From the NCBI RefSeq assembly GCF_002797355.1, contig NZ_KZ454939.1:435828-499827 (forward strand): a stretch of DNA of 64,000 nt, written 5' to 3'. Of the stretch, positions 1-10,321 are shown piece after piece; position 1 is the stretch's first letter, and every line of letters starts with the position of its first letter. The translations under genes were made by a program, and so were the position numbers. A model generated the notes under the pieces. The model saw only the letters and a program-made list of their open reading frames with translations, did no database searches and had not been told where the DNA came from. This stretch comes from Bacillus xiapuensis. GTDB lineage: Bacteria; Bacillota; Bacilli; Bacillales; Domibacillaceae.

Positions 1-1355
1 TCACGGCTGTTTGTGATCACCGCCCCTGTCAAGCCGTACTCCGTGTTGTTGGCAATCTCAAGGGCCTCATGAAAGTTTTTTGCTTTAGAGAAAGCCACAA
101 TGGGTCCGAATATTTCCTCTTGCATTAAACGAGATTGCGGATCTACATCCGCTACAATTGTAGGCTGAATGAAATATCCGTGAGAGCTGTCTCCTTCACC
201 GCCAGTAATCATACGCCCCTCCGTTTTACCTAACTGAATGTAACTCATCACCTTATCAAAGGCTGATTGATCAATGACAGGCCCCATGAAAGGATTATCA
301 GCTGGGTTACCGACACTTAGCTCCTTCGTTAATTCCGCTGCGCGCTGCAGCACGTGATCGTATACGTCTTCGACAATCACCGCCCGGGAGCAAGCGGAAC
401 ACTTTTGGCCGGAGAAGCCAAAAGCTGATTTGACAATGGATTGGGCCGCAAGCTCCAAATCTGCTTCTTTGTCAACAATAATCGTATCTTTCCCACCCAT
501 TTCTGCGATCACACGCTTGAGCCAAATCTGGCCTTCGTTTACTTTAGAAGCCCGTTCAAAGATGCGCAAGCCGACGTCGCGGGAACCTGTAAAAGAAATA
601 AAGCGTGTTTGCGGATGATCAACTAGATAATCGCCAATGTCCGTTCCGCTTCCAGGCAGATAGTTTAAGACTCCTGCCGGCAGTCCGGCTTCCTCCATGA
701 CCTCCACAAATTTGGCTGCAACCACGGGAGCAGCAGATGCCGGCTTCAATACAACCGTATTGCCTGCAACGATGGCCGCCGCCGTTGTTCCTGCCATAAT
801 GGCAAAAGGGAAGTTCCATGGGGACAGGACAATGCCGACACCTAAAGGAATGTAGCTGTAGCGGTTAAGTTCGCCGGGCCGGCTTTTGACTGGCATGCCG
901 TTTTTGAGTTGAATCATTTGTCTGGCATAATATTCAAGAAAATCGATCGCTTCCGCCGTATCGGCATCTGCTTCACTCCAAGGCTTGCCGGCTTCTTTTG
1001 TTAATAAAGCTGAAAATTCGTGCTTGCGGCGGCGAATGATAGCGGACGCTTTGAGAAGGATGTCCGCCCTTGCCTCTGGTTCGGCTTTTCTCCAGCTTTC
1101 AAAAGTTTCTGCAGCAGTTTGCACAGCTTTTTCTGCCAGCTCCTTATTGGCTTTAGAGGTGAGACCGATGACCTCTCGCTTATCAGCGGGATTGCGGGAG
1201 ATGATTTTTTCTTCTGTCATTATTTTTTTATTGCCGATAACAAGGGGATAGTCTCTGCCTAGCTGGCTCTGGATTTTTTTGAGCGCCGATTGGTAGGCCG
1301 CGATATTGCTGGATTTGGAAAAGTCAGTTAAGGGTTCGTGTTTATAAGGAATCAT
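1..1355 (-). CDS. putC: 1-pyrroline-5-carboxylate dehydrogenase, 3' end outside window
   Basis: Oxidises L-glutamate-gamma-semialdehyde (P5C) to glutamate with NAD+, the second step of proline catabolism in the cytoplasm. I translated the minus strand from ATG at 1355-1353; 451 codons are visible and the frame stays open to the window edge, so roughly 60 residues of a family of about 515 are missing. Aldehyde dehydrogenase hallmarks are present: the SPWNFP cofactor loop, the EMGGKD segment carrying the general-base Glu, and FSGQKCSA carrying the catalytic Cys. It lies 17 bp after putB on the same strand, so the two are almost certainly one putBC operon. The paralogue RocA (arginine pathway) has the same chemistry; proximity to proline dehydrogenase favours the put role. 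Confidence 0.93.
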   Translation of the reverse strand, partial: MIPYKHEPLTDFSKSSNIAAYQSALKKIQSQLGRDYPLVIGNKKIMTEEKIISRNPADKREVIGLTSKANKELAEKAVQTAAETFESWRKAEPEARADILLKASAIIRRRKHEFSALLTKEAGKPWSEADADTAEAIDFLEYYARQMIQLKNGMPVKSRPGELNRYSYIPLGVGIVLSPWNFPFAIMAGTTAAAIVAGNTVVLKPASAAPVVAAKFVEVMEEAGLPAGVLNYLPGSGTDIGDYLVDHPQTRFISFTGSRDVGLRIFERASKVNEGQIWLKRVIAEMGGKDTIIVDKEADLELAAQSIVKSAFGFSGQKCSACSRAVIVEDVYDHVLQRAAELTKELSVGNPADNPFMGPVIDQSAFDKVMSYIQLGKTEGRMITGGEGDSSHGYFIQPTIVADVDPQSRLMQEEIFGPIVAFSKAKNFHEALEIANNTEYGLTGAVITNSR

Positions 1356-1372
1356 CGGATTCTCTCCTTTAC

Positions 1373-2290
1373 TCATTTTTTTAAGAAGTTTTTAAACACA
1401 AAGGCGATATTGGCCGGTCTTTCTGCCAATCTGCGCATAAAGTAGCCATACCATTCAAGGCCGTAAGGGACGTAGACTCTCACTTTGTATCCTTGCTTGA
1501 CTAAATCGAGCTGAGTGCGGGTGCGCATGCCGTAAAGCATCTGGAATTCGAATTGTTCTGTTGGAATTCTATGCTCTTTCGTGAATGTTTTTGTGAACTC
1601 AATCATTTGGTCATCGTGGGAAGCAACCGCTGTATAATTGCCGTTTTGCAGGCTTTTGACAATAAGCTTTTTATAATTGTCATCGACATCTTGCTTATTT
1701 GGAAAGGCGTGTTTACGGGATTCTTTATAGGCTCCTTTCACGAGCCGTATGAATGGTTTCAGCGTGTTTAAATCATCCAGATCTGAAGCCGTCCGGTATA
1801 AGTAAGCTTGCAAAACGGTGCTGACATAGCGGTGGCTTCTTTTGAACTGTTTAAATAAATCAAGGGTAGCCTGGCAGCGCGGAACATCTTCCATATCAAT
1901 GGTGACCATCACCTGATGCTCCTCGGCCGCTTCTAAAATTCTGGCCATATTGGCCTCGACCAGATCGCGGTGGATATCAAGCCCTAAAGAAGTCAGCTTC
2001 AGTGATACGTGGGAATCCAATTGTTCGCGGTGAATCATCCGGATGGTCTGAATGCATTCTTTCGTGCGTTCCTCTGCAATTTCTTTCGTATCCACAAATT
2101 CTCCAAGGTGGTCGACAGTGACGGATAAGCCAGCATGATTTAAGTGACGAATGCATGGAATGGAACTCTGAAAGTCGGTTCCTCCGATCATTTTTCCGGC
2201 AGCCCAGCGTCTGCCGTGCTTTTTAGCGAGGTGGTTCAATAGAGCGTTTTTGGACAAATATAAGAACAAGCTCCTTGTAAGGGCTTCCAT
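1373..2290 (-). CDS. putB: Proline dehydrogenase
   Basis: FAD-dependent oxidation of proline to 1-pyrroline-5-carboxylate, first step of proline use. The 305-residue length matches the short monofunctional Bacillus PutB/FadM type. The (beta/alpha)8 barrel motifs are visible: [10 protein letters not shown] near the N-terminus, VTIDMEDVP in the middle, RLVKGAYKE, and a C-terminal [20 protein letters not shown] block typical of proline-binding helix 8. The ATG at 2290 is preceded by a strong GGGGGTGAT ribosome binding site. It is transcribed leftward with putC. Confidence 0.95.
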   Translation of the reverse strand: MEALTRSLFLYLSKNALLNHLAKKHGRRWAAGKMIGGTDFQSSIPCIRHLNHAGLSVTVDHLGEFVDTKEIAEERTKECIQTIRMIHREQLDSHVSLKLTSLGLDIHRDLVEANMARILEAAEEHQVMVTIDMEDVPRCQATLDLFKQFKRSHRYVSTVLQAYLYRTASDLDDLNTLKPFIRLVKGAYKESRKHAFPNKQDVDDNYKKLIVKSLQNGNYTAVASHDDQMIEFTKTFTKEHRIPTEQFEFQMLYGMRTRTQLDLVKQGYKVRVYVPYGLEWYGYFMRRLAERPANIAFVFKNFLKK

Positions 2291-2499
2291 TTCCTGTTAT
2301 CACCCCCTGGTAAAGCTTATTTTGTCTTCCGTTCATTTATGACTATGCTGAAATGCCTCTTTAAGATTATTCTAAGACTCTCCTTTAGGAAAGGAGTGGG
2401 GAGAAGTGCGGAAGGCAGATTCTGGCACCTAAAGTCATGTTTTGTTCAGAGAACCGACAGCGGGGCGGTGTAAATGTTTTAGAAGATGCCTTTTTATCA
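2291..2499. other. Intergenic, upstream of putB and phoX
   Basis: Divergent spacer between putB (left) and the phosphatase gene (right). The half next to putB must hold its promoter, but I see no box pair good enough to call. No ORF with a ribosome binding site is present. The phoX-proximal part is described separately. Confidence 0.5.
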
Positions 2500-2592
2500 T
2501 TTACAATTTTAATAAAGTTTCAAATGAATTTAACGAATATTTACATTTCTATAATGATTTAAGTAAACAGTCTTAACAAAATCAACTTAATA
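2500..2592 (+). promoter_or_regulatory. Candidate Pho box and promoter of phoX-tatA-tatC
   Basis: Hexamers TTTTAA (2507), TTTCAA (2518), TTTAAC (2529) and TTTACA (2540) sit on an exact 11-bp period. PhoP of Bacillus binds tandem TT(A/C/T)A(C/T)A-like repeats with about 11-bp spacing. A further TTAACA lies at 2573 and a possible -10 TAATAT at 2588, 48 bp before the phosphatase start. Seen: the phased repeats. Inferred: phosphate-starvation control by PhoPR, which fits the product. Confidence 0.5.
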
Positions 2593-2635
2593 TAGGCGTT
2601 GGGAGTAGGGATAAAAAAAATAGAGGTGATCTAGA

Positions 2636-4279
2636 ATGGCAGAAGAATTAAATCGTCGCAAGTTCTTGACGTATGTGGGAACAGGAGTAACGGCATTAAC
2701 TGTAGCATCAACAGGCTTAGGCGCTTTTACACCGAAAGTGGAGGCGAAGGGAGCGAAAGCCGCTTCTCATTTGTTCGGTCTTAAAAAGAAGGTGTCAGGA
2801 TTAAATTTCAAGCCTATTCAGCCAACTGATAAAGACGAGTTAGTATTGCCGCGCGGCTATAAATATGATGTAGTGGCAGCTTATGGAGATGTTATTAACA
2901 AGAAAGGCGATACATTCGGCTACAATAACGATTTTACAATGTTTTTCCCTATGCGCGGATCAAATGATCGCGGATTGCTGTGGGTCAATCATGAATACAT
3001 AAGCGACTTGTGGGTGACAGGTCCGAAAAAGAACGGGAAGTTTTCGAAAGCGCAAATTGAAAAATTATTATACAACCAAGGCGGTTCTATTATTGAAATT
3101 TACCGCGACGAAGACGGAGTTTGGAAAATGGACAAAAACTCCAAATTTGCCCGCCGCATTACAGGCTTGACGCCGTTTAAGCTGACGGGGCCGGCTAAGG
3201 GCTCCAAAACCGTGGGCGGCAAGGACGTCGTTCAAGGGACGTTCGCCAACTGTTCCGGGGGCAAGACGCTTTGGAATACCGTGCTGTCTGCCGAAGAGAA
3301 CTATGAATCTACTGTTGGGGATGCTTCCTTAAACGAAACGCATTACGGCTGGATTGTGGAAGTGGATCCGTTTAATGAAAGCTTTGCTCCACGCAAGCAT
3401 ACAGCGTTAGGCCGCTTCCATCATGAGAACTCCGCAATGGGCTTAACAAACGACGGACGTGTTGTCGTATACATGGGGGATGATAAGCGGGACGCTTGCG
3501 TTTATAAATTCATCAGTAAAGGCAAGTATGTTAAATCCCGTAAACAAGCGAATTCTGCCTTACTTGAAGAAGGAACGCTTTACGCGGCGAACTTGAAGAA
3601 AGGCGAATGGATAGCCTTGACAATTGATGCGGTTCGCAAGGCGGTCAAAGACAATAAAGAGCTTCTGGAAAAATTCCAAACGCAGGCGGATGTTTTAGTA
3701 TACGCGGATGAGGCTGCAGTTCTGTTGGGCGCTACACCGACTGACCGTCCGGAAGACGTGGAAATCAGTCCTTTCGATAAATCAGTGTTTATCGCTCATA
3801 CCAATAACTCAGATCATGGCAATATTCACGGCCATATCACTCGTTTCATTGAAGCTAATGATGATTTAGGCTCCTTAACATTTGACTTTGAAATCTTTGC
3901 TTGCGGCGGCCGTCAAAGCGGCTTCAGCGCACCGGATAACTTGACATTCGACAGCGCCGGAAATCTGTGGACAGTGACGGATATTTCCTCCAGCTCCATG
4001 AATAAGGGTGTGTTCTCCACCTTTAAAAATAACGGTGTATTCGTTATTCCTACTTTAGGAGACAAGCAGGGAGAGGCATTCCAGTTTGCTTCCGCCCCAA
4101 CGGATGCAGAATTAACAGGTCCTTACTTCACAGATGACGAAACGGCTTTATTCTTATCTGTTCAGCATCCTGGAGAAAACACGGAAGATATCAAAAATCC
4201 AACAAGTATGTGGCCGCATCGCAAAGGTGACAATCAGCCGCGCCCAGCTGTTGTGGCTATCTCAGGCTTTAAATACTAG
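2636..4279 (+). CDS. phoX: PhoX-type (DUF839) phosphatase, Tat-exported
   Basis: A 547-residue protein with a twin-arginine signal peptide: N-R-R-K-F-L at about residues 6-11, a hydrophobic stretch to about 30, then a charged mature start. The body matches the PhoX/DUF839 family: GTFANCSGGKTLWNT, LSAEENYES, WVNHEYI, GRFHHENSA and APDNLTFDSAGNLW are typical calcium- and iron-cofactor alkaline phosphatase blocks with a beta-propeller-like repeat pattern. It should release phosphate from organic phosphoesters outside the membrane. It starts after AGAGGTGAT and is followed 12 bp later by tatA and then tatC. In B. subtilis the same slot is held by PhoD, an unrelated phosphodiesterase that uses TatAd-TatCd. 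Assignment to the family is firm; substrate is inferred. Confidence 0.9.
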   Translation: MAEELNRRKFLTYVGTGVTALTVASTGLGAFTPKVEAKGAKAASHLFGLKKKVSGLNFKPIQPTDKDELVLPRGYKYDVVAAYGDVINKKGDTFGYNNDFTMFFPMRGSNDRGLLWVNHEYISDLWVTGPKKNGKFSKAQIEKLLYNQGGSIIEIYRDEDGVWKMDKNSKFARRITGLTPFKLTGPAKGSKTVGGKDVVQGTFANCSGGKTLWNTVLSAEENYESTVGDASLNETHYGWIVEVDPFNESFAPRKHTALGRFHHENSAMGLTNDGRVVVYMGDDKRDACVYKFISKGKYVKSRKQANSALLEEGTLYAANLKKGEWIALTIDAVRKAVKDNKELLEKFQTQADVLVYADEAAVLLGATPTDRPEDVEISPFDKSVFIAHTNNSDHGNIHGHITRFIEANDDLGSLTFDFEIFACGGRQSGFSAPDNLTFDSAGNLWTVTDISSSSMNKGVFSTFKNNGVFVIPTLGDKQGEAFQFASAPTDAELTGPYFTDDETALFLSVQHPGENTEDIKNPTSMWPHRKGDNQPRPAVVAISGFKY

Positions 4280-4291
4280 GGGGAAATCTTA

Positions 4292-4492
4292 ATGTTACAA
4301 AATATTGGTATTCCTGGACTGATACTGGTCTTGGTGATTGCTTTGATTATTTTCGGTCCATCCAAACTTCCAGAGATTGGTCGAGCTTTCGGGTCAACTT
4401 TAAAAGAATTTAAAAAATCTACACGTGATTTAGTATCGGATGATGCTGATGAGACGTTGGATAAGAAGAAGGATAAGAAGAGCCTGACTTAA
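4292..4492 (+). CDS. tatA: Sec-independent translocase subunit TatA
   Basis: 66 residues, the usual size of a Bacillus TatA. One N-terminal membrane helix (residues about 4-22) is followed by the [22 protein letters not shown] hinge and amphipathic helix of TatA/B proteins, and a short acidic-lysine tail. It forms the pore-like oligomer with TatC. It lies 12 bp after phoX, so it is probably dedicated to exporting that phosphatase, by analogy with TatAd for PhoD. Confidence 0.93.
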   Translation: MLQNIGIPGLILVLVIALIIFGPSKLPEIGRAFGSTLKEFKKSTRDLVSDDADETLDKKKDKKSLT

Positions 4493-4507
4493 TAGAGGCA
4501 GGGGATG

Positions 4508-4556
4508 AAAGGCTGATTTCAAAAAAGCGGAACGAGCTTTTTGGAACAGCCTTTTC
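4508..4556 (+). terminator. Stem-loop between tatA and tatC
   Basis: AAAGGCTG at 4508 can pair with CAGCCTTTT at 4547, and AAAAAGC (4522) with GCTTTTT (4536). The T-tract is weak. It may attenuate read-through so that TatA is made in excess over TatC, or protect the phoX-tatA transcript. Confidence 0.4.
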
Positions 4557-4652
4557 TTGTTCAAAAATAAAAGGCTTGGTGAGAAATGGATCACAGGCGA
4601 AGGATGCGAATGGGCCGATTCATTTCAAGGCAATAATAATGGAGTGATTTAT

Positions 4653-5399
4653 ATGCTAGATCAGAGTATGAAGGCAACAGAGCATTTTGAAGAACTGCGG
4701 AAAAGGCTGATCCTTACTTTAGTGGTGTTTGTAGCATTTTTGCTATTGTCCTTTACATTCGTACAAGACATTTATCATTATATTGTGAAGGATCTTCCTT
4801 TTAAATTGGCGCTTCTTGGACCGAGTGATATCATTGTCGTTTATTTAATGCTTGCGACGGTTGTGGCTGTTGCAGGAACGATACCGGTTGCAGCTCATCA
4901 AACCTGGCTGTTTGTTAAGCCGGCTCTTTCGGCAACGGAAAGAAAGATCACCCTTTCTTATATTCCAGCTTTGTTTCTTTTGTTTATTTTAGGTATTTCT
5001 TTCGGCTACTTCGTGCTGTTTCCCATTGTCTTATCCTTTCTGATGTCGCTGTCAGGGGAAATGTTTAACACGTTTTTTACTACGGAGAAGTACTTCAAAT
5101 TTTTATTGCATATGACGCTGCCCTTTGGCTTTTTATTTGAATTGCCGGTAGTCATTATGTTTCTGACAAGTCTGGGGGTATTAAACCCTTACAAGCTGCG
5201 CAAGGTAAGGAAATATGCTTACTTCGCTTTGATAGTGACTTCTGTTTTAATTACACCGCCGGATTTCTTGTCCGACGTACTGGTGATCATTCCGTTAATT
5301 CTGCTATATGAAGCAAGTGTCAGCTTGTCTAAGGTTGTATATAAAAAGAAACAGGCAAAGCTTCTTCAAGAAGAGAATGATTTAAACGCAGTGAATTAA
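4653..5399 (+). CDS. tatC: Sec-independent translocase subunit TatC
   Basis: 248 residues with six predicted membrane helices. The N-terminal EHFEELRKRL motif binds the twin-arginine signal; later FEXP-type segment FELPVVIMFL and a PP-containing last loop (ITPPDFLSD) are TatC signatures. I chose ATG 4653 because GGAGTGAT lies 5 bp upstream and the protein then begins like other TatCs; the frame is open upstream to 4557 but that stretch overlaps the hairpin and looks non-coding. Third gene of the phoX-tatA-tatC unit. Confidence 0.94.
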   Translation: MLDQSMKATEHFEELRKRLILTLVVFVAFLLLSFTFVQDIYHYIVKDLPFKLALLGPSDIIVVYLMLATVVAVAGTIPVAAHQTWLFVKPALSATERKITLSYIPALFLLFILGISFGYFVLFPIVLSFLMSLSGEMFNTFFTTEKYFKFLLHMTLPFGFLFELPVVIMFLTSLGVLNPYKLRKVRKYAYFALIVTSVLITPPDFLSDVLVIIPLILLYEASVSLSKVVYKKKQAKLLQEENDLNAVN

Positions 5400-5576
5400 T
5401 CATAATGCAGGGTCTGCAGCTTTCAGCCTTATTGTACTGCATGAAAGATGCTGCAAGCTTCACTCTTTTCAAAAGCAAAAAACCAAAGCGGGAGTCACAG
5501 CCTCCGCATGCCCGATTCGTTGCAGGTATCGTAACTGTGGATGAAACGGCGAGCCGAAGTTCAATACTAAAAAAGA

Positions 5577-5627
5577 AATCACCAGTTTTCTCCGCTTATG
5601 ATGGAAATGGAGAGAAAGCTGGTGATC
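5577..5627 (-). terminator. Terminator of glnS
   Basis: ATCACCAG..TTCTCC at 5578 pairs with GGAGA..CTGGTGAT ending at 5626. On the minus strand the stem is followed by TTTCTTTTTT, a good intrinsic terminator just after the glnS stop. It may also stop tatC transcripts coming the other way. Confidence 0.75.
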
Positions 5628-5639
5628 TTCTATATCCGC

Positions 5640-7307
5640 TTATTTTTTATTTAATTTAAATGAACTTTTCAACGAAACGATGCGGTTGAAAACAGGCTTA
5701 TCTTCTGTTGTATGTTTCGGATCCACATTGAAATAGCCATGCCGGAAAAATTGAAACTTATCTTGCGGCTTCACGTCTGACATATTAGGCTCGATAAATC
5801 CTTCTACAATTTCCAAGGAATTCTTGTTGACATAATCTAGAAAGGATTTTTCTTCCGCTTCTTCTTCGTTTTCGTCCGCATCCAAAATAAGCGGCTCATA
5901 TAAACGGAATTGAGCGGGAAGGGCATGGTGAGCATCCACCCAGTGGAGCGTTCCTTTCACTTTGCGTCCGGTGAATCCGGTGCCGCTCTTCGTTTCTGGA
6001 TCATAGGTGCAATGAAGCTCTACGATTTCACCGTTTTCATTTTTAATCACTTCTTCACATTTAATGAAGTAGGCGTGCTTTAAGCGGACTTCATTGCCGG
6101 GGAAGAGACGGAAATATTTTTTCGGCGGATTCTCCATGAAATCCTCTTGCTCAATATAGATTTCTCTTGAGAACGGAATTTTTCTCAGGCCCATTTCCGG
6201 ATTTTCCGGATTAATTTCAGCATCAAGCCACTCCACTTGTCCTTCTGGATAATTGGTAATGACCACTTTCAATGGTCTTAACACGCCCATTGTGCGGGGG
6301 GCTTTCAGCTTTAAATCTTCGCGGACAAAATGTTCAAGCATGGCTGCATCGACCACTCCTGAACCTTTGGAAACACCGGTTTCTTTAATGAATTCACGAA
6401 TTGCTTCCGGCGTATAGCCTTTTCTTCTTAAACCGGAAAGGGTCGGTAAACGCGGATCATCCCAGCCATCGACAAAGCCTTCCTCAACGAGCTGCTTTAA
6501 TTTGCGTTTACTCATAACTGTGTTGGTGATATTTAAACGGCCAAATTCAATTTGCTGAGGCTTATGCTCCATTTCACATTCTCTGATGACCCAGTCATAC
6601 AAAGGACGATGATCTTCAAACTCGGTCGTGCATAGAGAGTGAGTGACACCTTCAATGGCGTCTTCAATCGGATGGGCGAAATCATACATTGGGTAAATGC
6701 ACCAAGCATCTCCTGTATTGTGATGGGCAGCATGAGAAACACGGTATAAAGCAGGATCGCGCAAATTCAAGTTTGGAGAAGCCATGTCAATCTTAGCCCG
6801 CAATACTTTCGTTCCGTTGGCAAATTCTCCTTTGCGCATGCGTTCAAACAAATCCAGGTTTTCTTCTACTGAGCGGCTGCGATAGGGGCTTTCTTTTCCT
6901 GGTTCCGTTAATGTTCCACGGTATTCCCGCATTTCTTCCGCTGTTAAATCGTCCACATATGCTTTTCCTTTTTTGATCAGAAGCACCGCACGGTTATACA
7001 TTTCTTCAAAGTAATCAGAAGCATAGCGCAAGTCGTCCCATTCATATCCGAGCCACTTCACGTCTTCCTTGATTGATTCCACAAATTCCTGATCTTCCTT
7101 GAGCGGATTTGTATCATCAAAGCGCAAATTCGTTTTCCCGTTAAAATCGTCCGCTAAGCCGAAGTTGATGACGATTGATTTCGCATGGCCGATATGCAAA
7201 TAGCCGTTCGGCTCGGGCGGAAAGCGAGTTACTACATAATCCCGTTTACCCGTCTCCAAATCTTCCTTAATAATACTTCTGATAAAGTTTGATGAATGTT
7301 GTTCCAA
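5640..7307 (-). CDS. glnS: Glutaminyl-tRNA synthetase
   Basis: Charges tRNA-Gln directly with glutamine. From the TTG at 7307 the product is 555 residues, the same as E. coli GlnRS (554). Class I motifs are present: [15 protein letters not shown] (HIGH) near residue 35 and VMSKRKL (KMSKS) near residue 265, then the beta-barrel anticodon-binding domains. The TTG is chosen because AAAGG lies 11 bp upstream and homology begins there (EQHSSNFI..); the frame is open for 80 more codons upstream but those overlap the repeat region. Most Bacillus use a non-discriminating GluRS plus GatCAB instead, so this gene is an accessory aminoacylation route, probably acquired laterally. A -10 TATAAT for this gene is visible on the minus strand near 7355 without a good -35. 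Confidence 0.94.
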   Translation of the reverse strand: MEQHSSNFIRSIIKEDLETGKRDYVVTRFPPEPNGYLHIGHAKSIVINFGLADDFNGKTNLRFDDTNPLKEDQEFVESIKEDVKWLGYEWDDLRYASDYFEEMYNRAVLLIKKGKAYVDDLTAEEMREYRGTLTEPGKESPYRSRSVEENLDLFERMRKGEFANGTKVLRAKIDMASPNLNLRDPALYRVSHAAHHNTGDAWCIYPMYDFAHPIEDAIEGVTHSLCTTEFEDHRPLYDWVIRECEMEHKPQQIEFGRLNITNTVMSKRKLKQLVEEGFVDGWDDPRLPTLSGLRRKGYTPEAIREFIKETGVSKGSGVVDAAMLEHFVREDLKLKAPRTMGVLRPLKVVITNYPEGQVEWLDAEINPENPEMGLRKIPFSREIYIEQEDFMENPPKKYFRLFPGNEVRLKHAYFIKCEEVIKNENGEIVELHCTYDPETKSGTGFTGRKVKGTLHWVDAHHALPAQFRLYEPLILDADENEEEAEEKSFLDYVNKNSLEIVEGFIEPNMSDVKPQDKFQFFRHGYFNVDPKHTTEDKPVFNRIVSLKSSFKLNKK

Positions 7308-7439
7308 ATTGCTACCAGCCTTTCTATGTATGCTATATTTATTCTTTATTATAGAGAAATCCGCGATATAAATAAAGTCAAGAAAAGTGCCGCTTTCTGC
7401 TGCGATTGAGCTAGCAGCCATTTGCCGCGATAAAGTGAA

Positions 7440-7636
7440 GCTTTGAACAGCAGGGGCTCTTCCGCCCCGTTGCTGAATAAAAGAACAAAGGCGAACAGCG
7501 CAACTTCTTTGCAGCCTGCATTGTGCAGGCCCGTACGAATCGGGCATTCAACTGACGTAATCTCCTGTGCGGGCTTTAGGTATCCATTATCTTCTCAGTG
7601 AAGGAGTCTGATAGCATCTTCCATGCGGGATAAAGA
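7440..7636. repeat. Structured intergenic repeat, copy A
   Basis: Between glnS and recQ. CCTGCATTGTGCAGG (7515-7529) is a perfect small hairpin, followed at once by CCCG-7 nt-CGGG (7530-7544). About 95 bp on comes CATGCGGGATAAA (7622). Both blocks recur in other intergenic regions of this window (10396, 14561 minus, 27721, 34260). A preceding hairpin lies at 7450-7480 (AGGGGC..GCCCC). No protein is predicted here. Confidence 0.5.
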
Positions 7637-7672
7637 AATTAGATGTGGGCACGGAGATCGCTGCAGGGGGCG

Positions 7673-7681
7673 TGTTATAAT
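7673..7681 (+). promoter_or_regulatory. Extended -10 promoter of recQ
   Basis: TGT-TATAAT at 7673-7681, 28 bp before the recQ start, is an extended -10 (TGN-TATAAT). The -35 region is poor, as is common for this class. Confidence 0.5.
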
Positions 7682-7708
7682 GAGAAAAAAGAGAGAAAGG
7701 GTGGCAGA

Positions 7709-9850
7709 ATGCTTCAACAAGCCCGACAGTTTTTACAATCTTACTTTGGGTATTCTTCTTTCCGTCAAGGGCAAGAGCAGGCGATCAGCCGGATATTGGA
7801 AGGGAAGAATACGATTTGCGTCATGCCGACAGGCGGAGGAAAGTCACTCTGTTATCAAATTCCCGCACTTGTCCTTCCGGGCACGGCCATTGTGATTTCC
7901 CCTTTAATTTCATTGATGAAGGACCAGGTGGATGCATTGCAGGAAGCAGGGATTTCCGCCGCTTTTATTAATAGTTCGCTTAGTCCTGCTGAGGTCAGAG
8001 AAACGATGAAAGCTGCAAGGAGCGGCCAATTTAAACTGCTGTACATTGCTCCGGAGCGGCTGGAGTCCCGAACATTTATCGAAGAGCTGAAAGAGATGAC
8101 TATACCTCTCGTAGCAGTGGACGAGGCTCATTGTATTTCACAGTGGGGGCATGATTTCCGCCCTAGTTACCGGCAAATTCAGCGATTGGGGCACATTCTT
8201 TCGCAGCAGCCGGTCGTGCTTGCTTTGACGGCTACTGCGACGCCGAAGGTCCGGGAAGATATTTGCCGGCTGCTTTCCATTGATGAAGAGGAAGCGGTCA
8301 TTACCGGGTTTGAACGGGAAAATCTATCTTTTTCTGTTGTTCAAGGAGAGGACCGTCAACAATTTTTAAAAGAATATAGTAAGAAAAACATAAAGGAAGC
8401 TGGCATTATATATGCTGCTACGAGAAAAACGGTCGACCAGCTGTATGAGCGTTTAAAAAAATGGAACATCCCAGCGGCTCGCTATCATGCGGGAATGAGT
8501 GATGGGGAACGGATGAGTGAACAGGAGCGTTTTTTAGCGGATGAGGCGACCGTGATGGTAGCAACCAACGCTTTTGGAATGGGGATTGATAAGTCCAATA
8601 TTCGTTATGTCATTCATTATCAGCTGCCGAAGAATATGGAAAGCTATTATCAGGAAGCCGGCCGCGCTGGACGAGACGGATTAGCCAGCGATTGTATTCT
8701 TTTGTATTCTCCTCAGGATGTTCAGACGCAGCGCTTCTTAATCGATCAAACGCTGGATAAAGAACGAGTGCCGCGGGAACTCGAGAAGCTTCAGTTTATG
8801 GTGGAATATTGCTATACAGAAAATTGTTTGCAGAGCTACATCGTCAACTACTTCGGTGAAAAGAATGCCAAAGCTTGCGGACGCTGCAGCAATTGTACTG
8901 ATACACGAGGAAGCGTCGACATGACCAGAGAAGCCCAGATGGTATTATCTTGCGTCATCAGAATGGGGCAGCGGTACGGCAAATCGATTACCGCTCAAGT
9001 GCTGACTGGCTCAAGAAATAAAAGGGTAGTAGAGTTTGGCTTTCAGAAGCTTTCCACTTACGGAATTTTAAAAGAGCAAAGCGCCAGAGAAGTGGGGCAC
9101 TTTATCGAATTTCTGATTGCTCAAGATCTGTTAGGGATTGAACAGGGCACGTACCCGACGATTTTTGTTACGAGTAAAGGGAAGGAAGTATTGCTTGGCC
9201 AGCGATCGGTCCATAAAAAAGAAGCGGTCCGCATGAAGCGGGTGTCCAAGGAAGATCCTCTGTTTGAAGAGCTGCGAAAACTGAGAAAGACTTTGGCTGA
9301 ACAAGCGGGGGTTCCGCCTTTCGTTATTTTCTCTGATCACACTCTCCAGGATATATGCGCCAAACTGCCGCGATCGCCGGAGGAGTTCCTAATGGTCAGC
9401 GGAGTGGGGGCAAGCAAGCTTGAGAAGTACAGTGAGCCATTTCTACAATTACTGGACTGTTATCTTGCCAAGCACCCGGAACGGAAAGAGGATTATCCAG
9501 TCGCTGAAGCTCCTGCTGAGTCGAAGAGGAAACCGGTGAAGGACTCCCATTTGGAGACGTTTGCTATGTATCAGCAGCAAATGACTGCGGAAGAAATCGC
9601 GCGCGCTCGAGATTTAAGCCTGACGACTGTTGAAAGTCATTTGGTTCAATGCCTTAAGGAGGGACTGGAGGTGAATATATCCGAGTTAATTCCGGAGAAC
9701 CTGTACCCTCTTATCGCCGAAGCGGTTGACAAAGCGGGAAACGAGCGCTTAAAGCCGATTAAAGAGCTTCTTCCCGAAGAAGTGACGTACGGGATGATTA
9801 AAGTCTTTCTCGAAGCCGATAAGAAAAAAATGCCCATGAATAATAAATAG
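7709..9850 (+). CDS. recQ: ATP-dependent DNA helicase RecQ
   Basis: A 713-residue 3'-5' DNA helicase for recombination and stalled-fork repair. In order: helicase core with MPTGGGKS (Walker A, about residue 45), [15 protein letters not shown] (DEAH and aromatic loop) and [10 protein letters not shown]; a zinc site with Cys in CYTENC and ACGRCSNC; a winged-helix RQC domain; an HRDC domain (about 510-580, [16 protein letters not shown]); and a C-terminal helix-turn-helix (about 620-660, [20 protein letters not shown]). ATG 7709 is preceded by AAAGGGTGG; the upstream in-frame extension lacks homology. The organisation matches the longer Bacillus RecQ (YocI type). Confidence 0.94.
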   Translation: MLQQARQFLQSYFGYSSFRQGQEQAISRILEGKNTICVMPTGGGKSLCYQIPALVLPGTAIVISPLISLMKDQVDALQEAGISAAFINSSLSPAEVRETMKAARSGQFKLLYIAPERLESRTFIEELKEMTIPLVAVDEAHCISQWGHDFRPSYRQIQRLGHILSQQPVVLALTATATPKVREDICRLLSIDEEEAVITGFERENLSFSVVQGEDRQQFLKEYSKKNIKEAGIIYAATRKTVDQLYERLKKWNIPAARYHAGMSDGERMSEQERFLADEATVMVATNAFGMGIDKSNIRYVIHYQLPKNMESYYQEAGRAGRDGLASDCILLYSPQDVQTQRFLIDQTLDKERVPRELEKLQFMVEYCYTENCLQSYIVNYFGEKNAKACGRCSNCTDTRGSVDMTREAQMVLSCVIRMGQRYGKSITAQVLTGSRNKRVVEFGFQKLSTYGILKEQSAREVGHFIEFLIAQDLLGIEQGTYPTIFVTSKGKEVLLGQRSVHKKEAVRMKRVSKEDPLFEELRKLRKTLAEQAGVPPFVIFSDHTLQDICAKLPRSPEEFLMVSGVGASKLEKYSEPFLQLLDCYLAKHPERKEDYPVAEAPAESKRKPVKDSHLETFAMYQQQMTAEEIARARDLSLTTVESHLVQCLKEGLEVNISELIPENLYPLIAEAVDKAGNERLKPIKELLPEEVTYGMIKVFLEADKKKMPMNNK

Positions 9851-9925
9851 AAAAGCCAGCCAAGGATTAAATCATTGAAGAATGGGAAAACAGATACTGT
9901 ACTTCGAATGAAGGGAGGAATCTGG

Positions 9926-10297
9926 TTGAGACATCTGACTGCGATTATAATGAAGTTTGTAGCAGTGTCAGTCATTCTTTATGTGGGGTTTAGTGTCGTC
10001 GCTGAAGCCAATATAGCGGAAGTGCTGCTGATGAGCGCGGTTGTAACGATCATTTCCTATGTGCTGGGTGATTTAATGGTTCTGCCTTTCTCAGGAAATT
10101 CTATTGCCGTTCTCAGTGATATCGTGCTTTCTGCCTTTGTGCTTTGGGGCTTAGGATATGTTCTGGATAACATCATGGCTTCGTTTGTAAATGCTATGGT
10201 CTTTTCCGTCTTTTTGGCAATTGGGGAATGGTTCTTTCATATTTATATGCAAGAAAGAGTCTTGGAGACGAGGTATAAGGATCCCCGCCATGCTTAA
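9926..10297 (+). CDS. DUF2512 (YndM-like) membrane protein
   Basis: 123 residues with four hydrophobic helices covering nearly the whole chain, ending in a polar tail (QERVLETRYKDPRHA). The pattern HLTAIIMKFVAV..LGDLMVLP..GNSIAVLSDI matches the DUF2512 family common in Bacillus; function unknown. The TTG at 9926 is chosen because GGGAGG lies 8 bp upstream; the frame is open further but without a ribosome site. It lies 75 bp after recQ and may be read from the same transcript. Confidence 0.75.
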   Translation: MRHLTAIIMKFVAVSVILYVGFSVVAEANIAEVLLMSAVVTIISYVLGDLMVLPFSGNSIAVLSDIVLSAFVLWGLGYVLDNIMASFVNAMVFSVFLAIGEWFFHIYMQERVLETRYKDPRHA

Positions 10298-10321
10298 ACC
10301 ATGTGGTAAAATGAACCTCCA

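Noticed and set aside
5405-5659. Open frame of 84 codons between tatC and glnS on the plus strand
   Set aside because: No ribosome binding site, runs straight through the glnS terminator hairpin and shows no domain; also contains a fragment like the intergenic repeat (CCCGATTCGTTGCAGG).
7308-7547. N-terminal extension of glnS by 80 codons
   Set aside because: The sequence covers the promoter and repeat region, has no GlnRS homology, and the TTG at 7307 has a proper ribosome site and gives the standard length.
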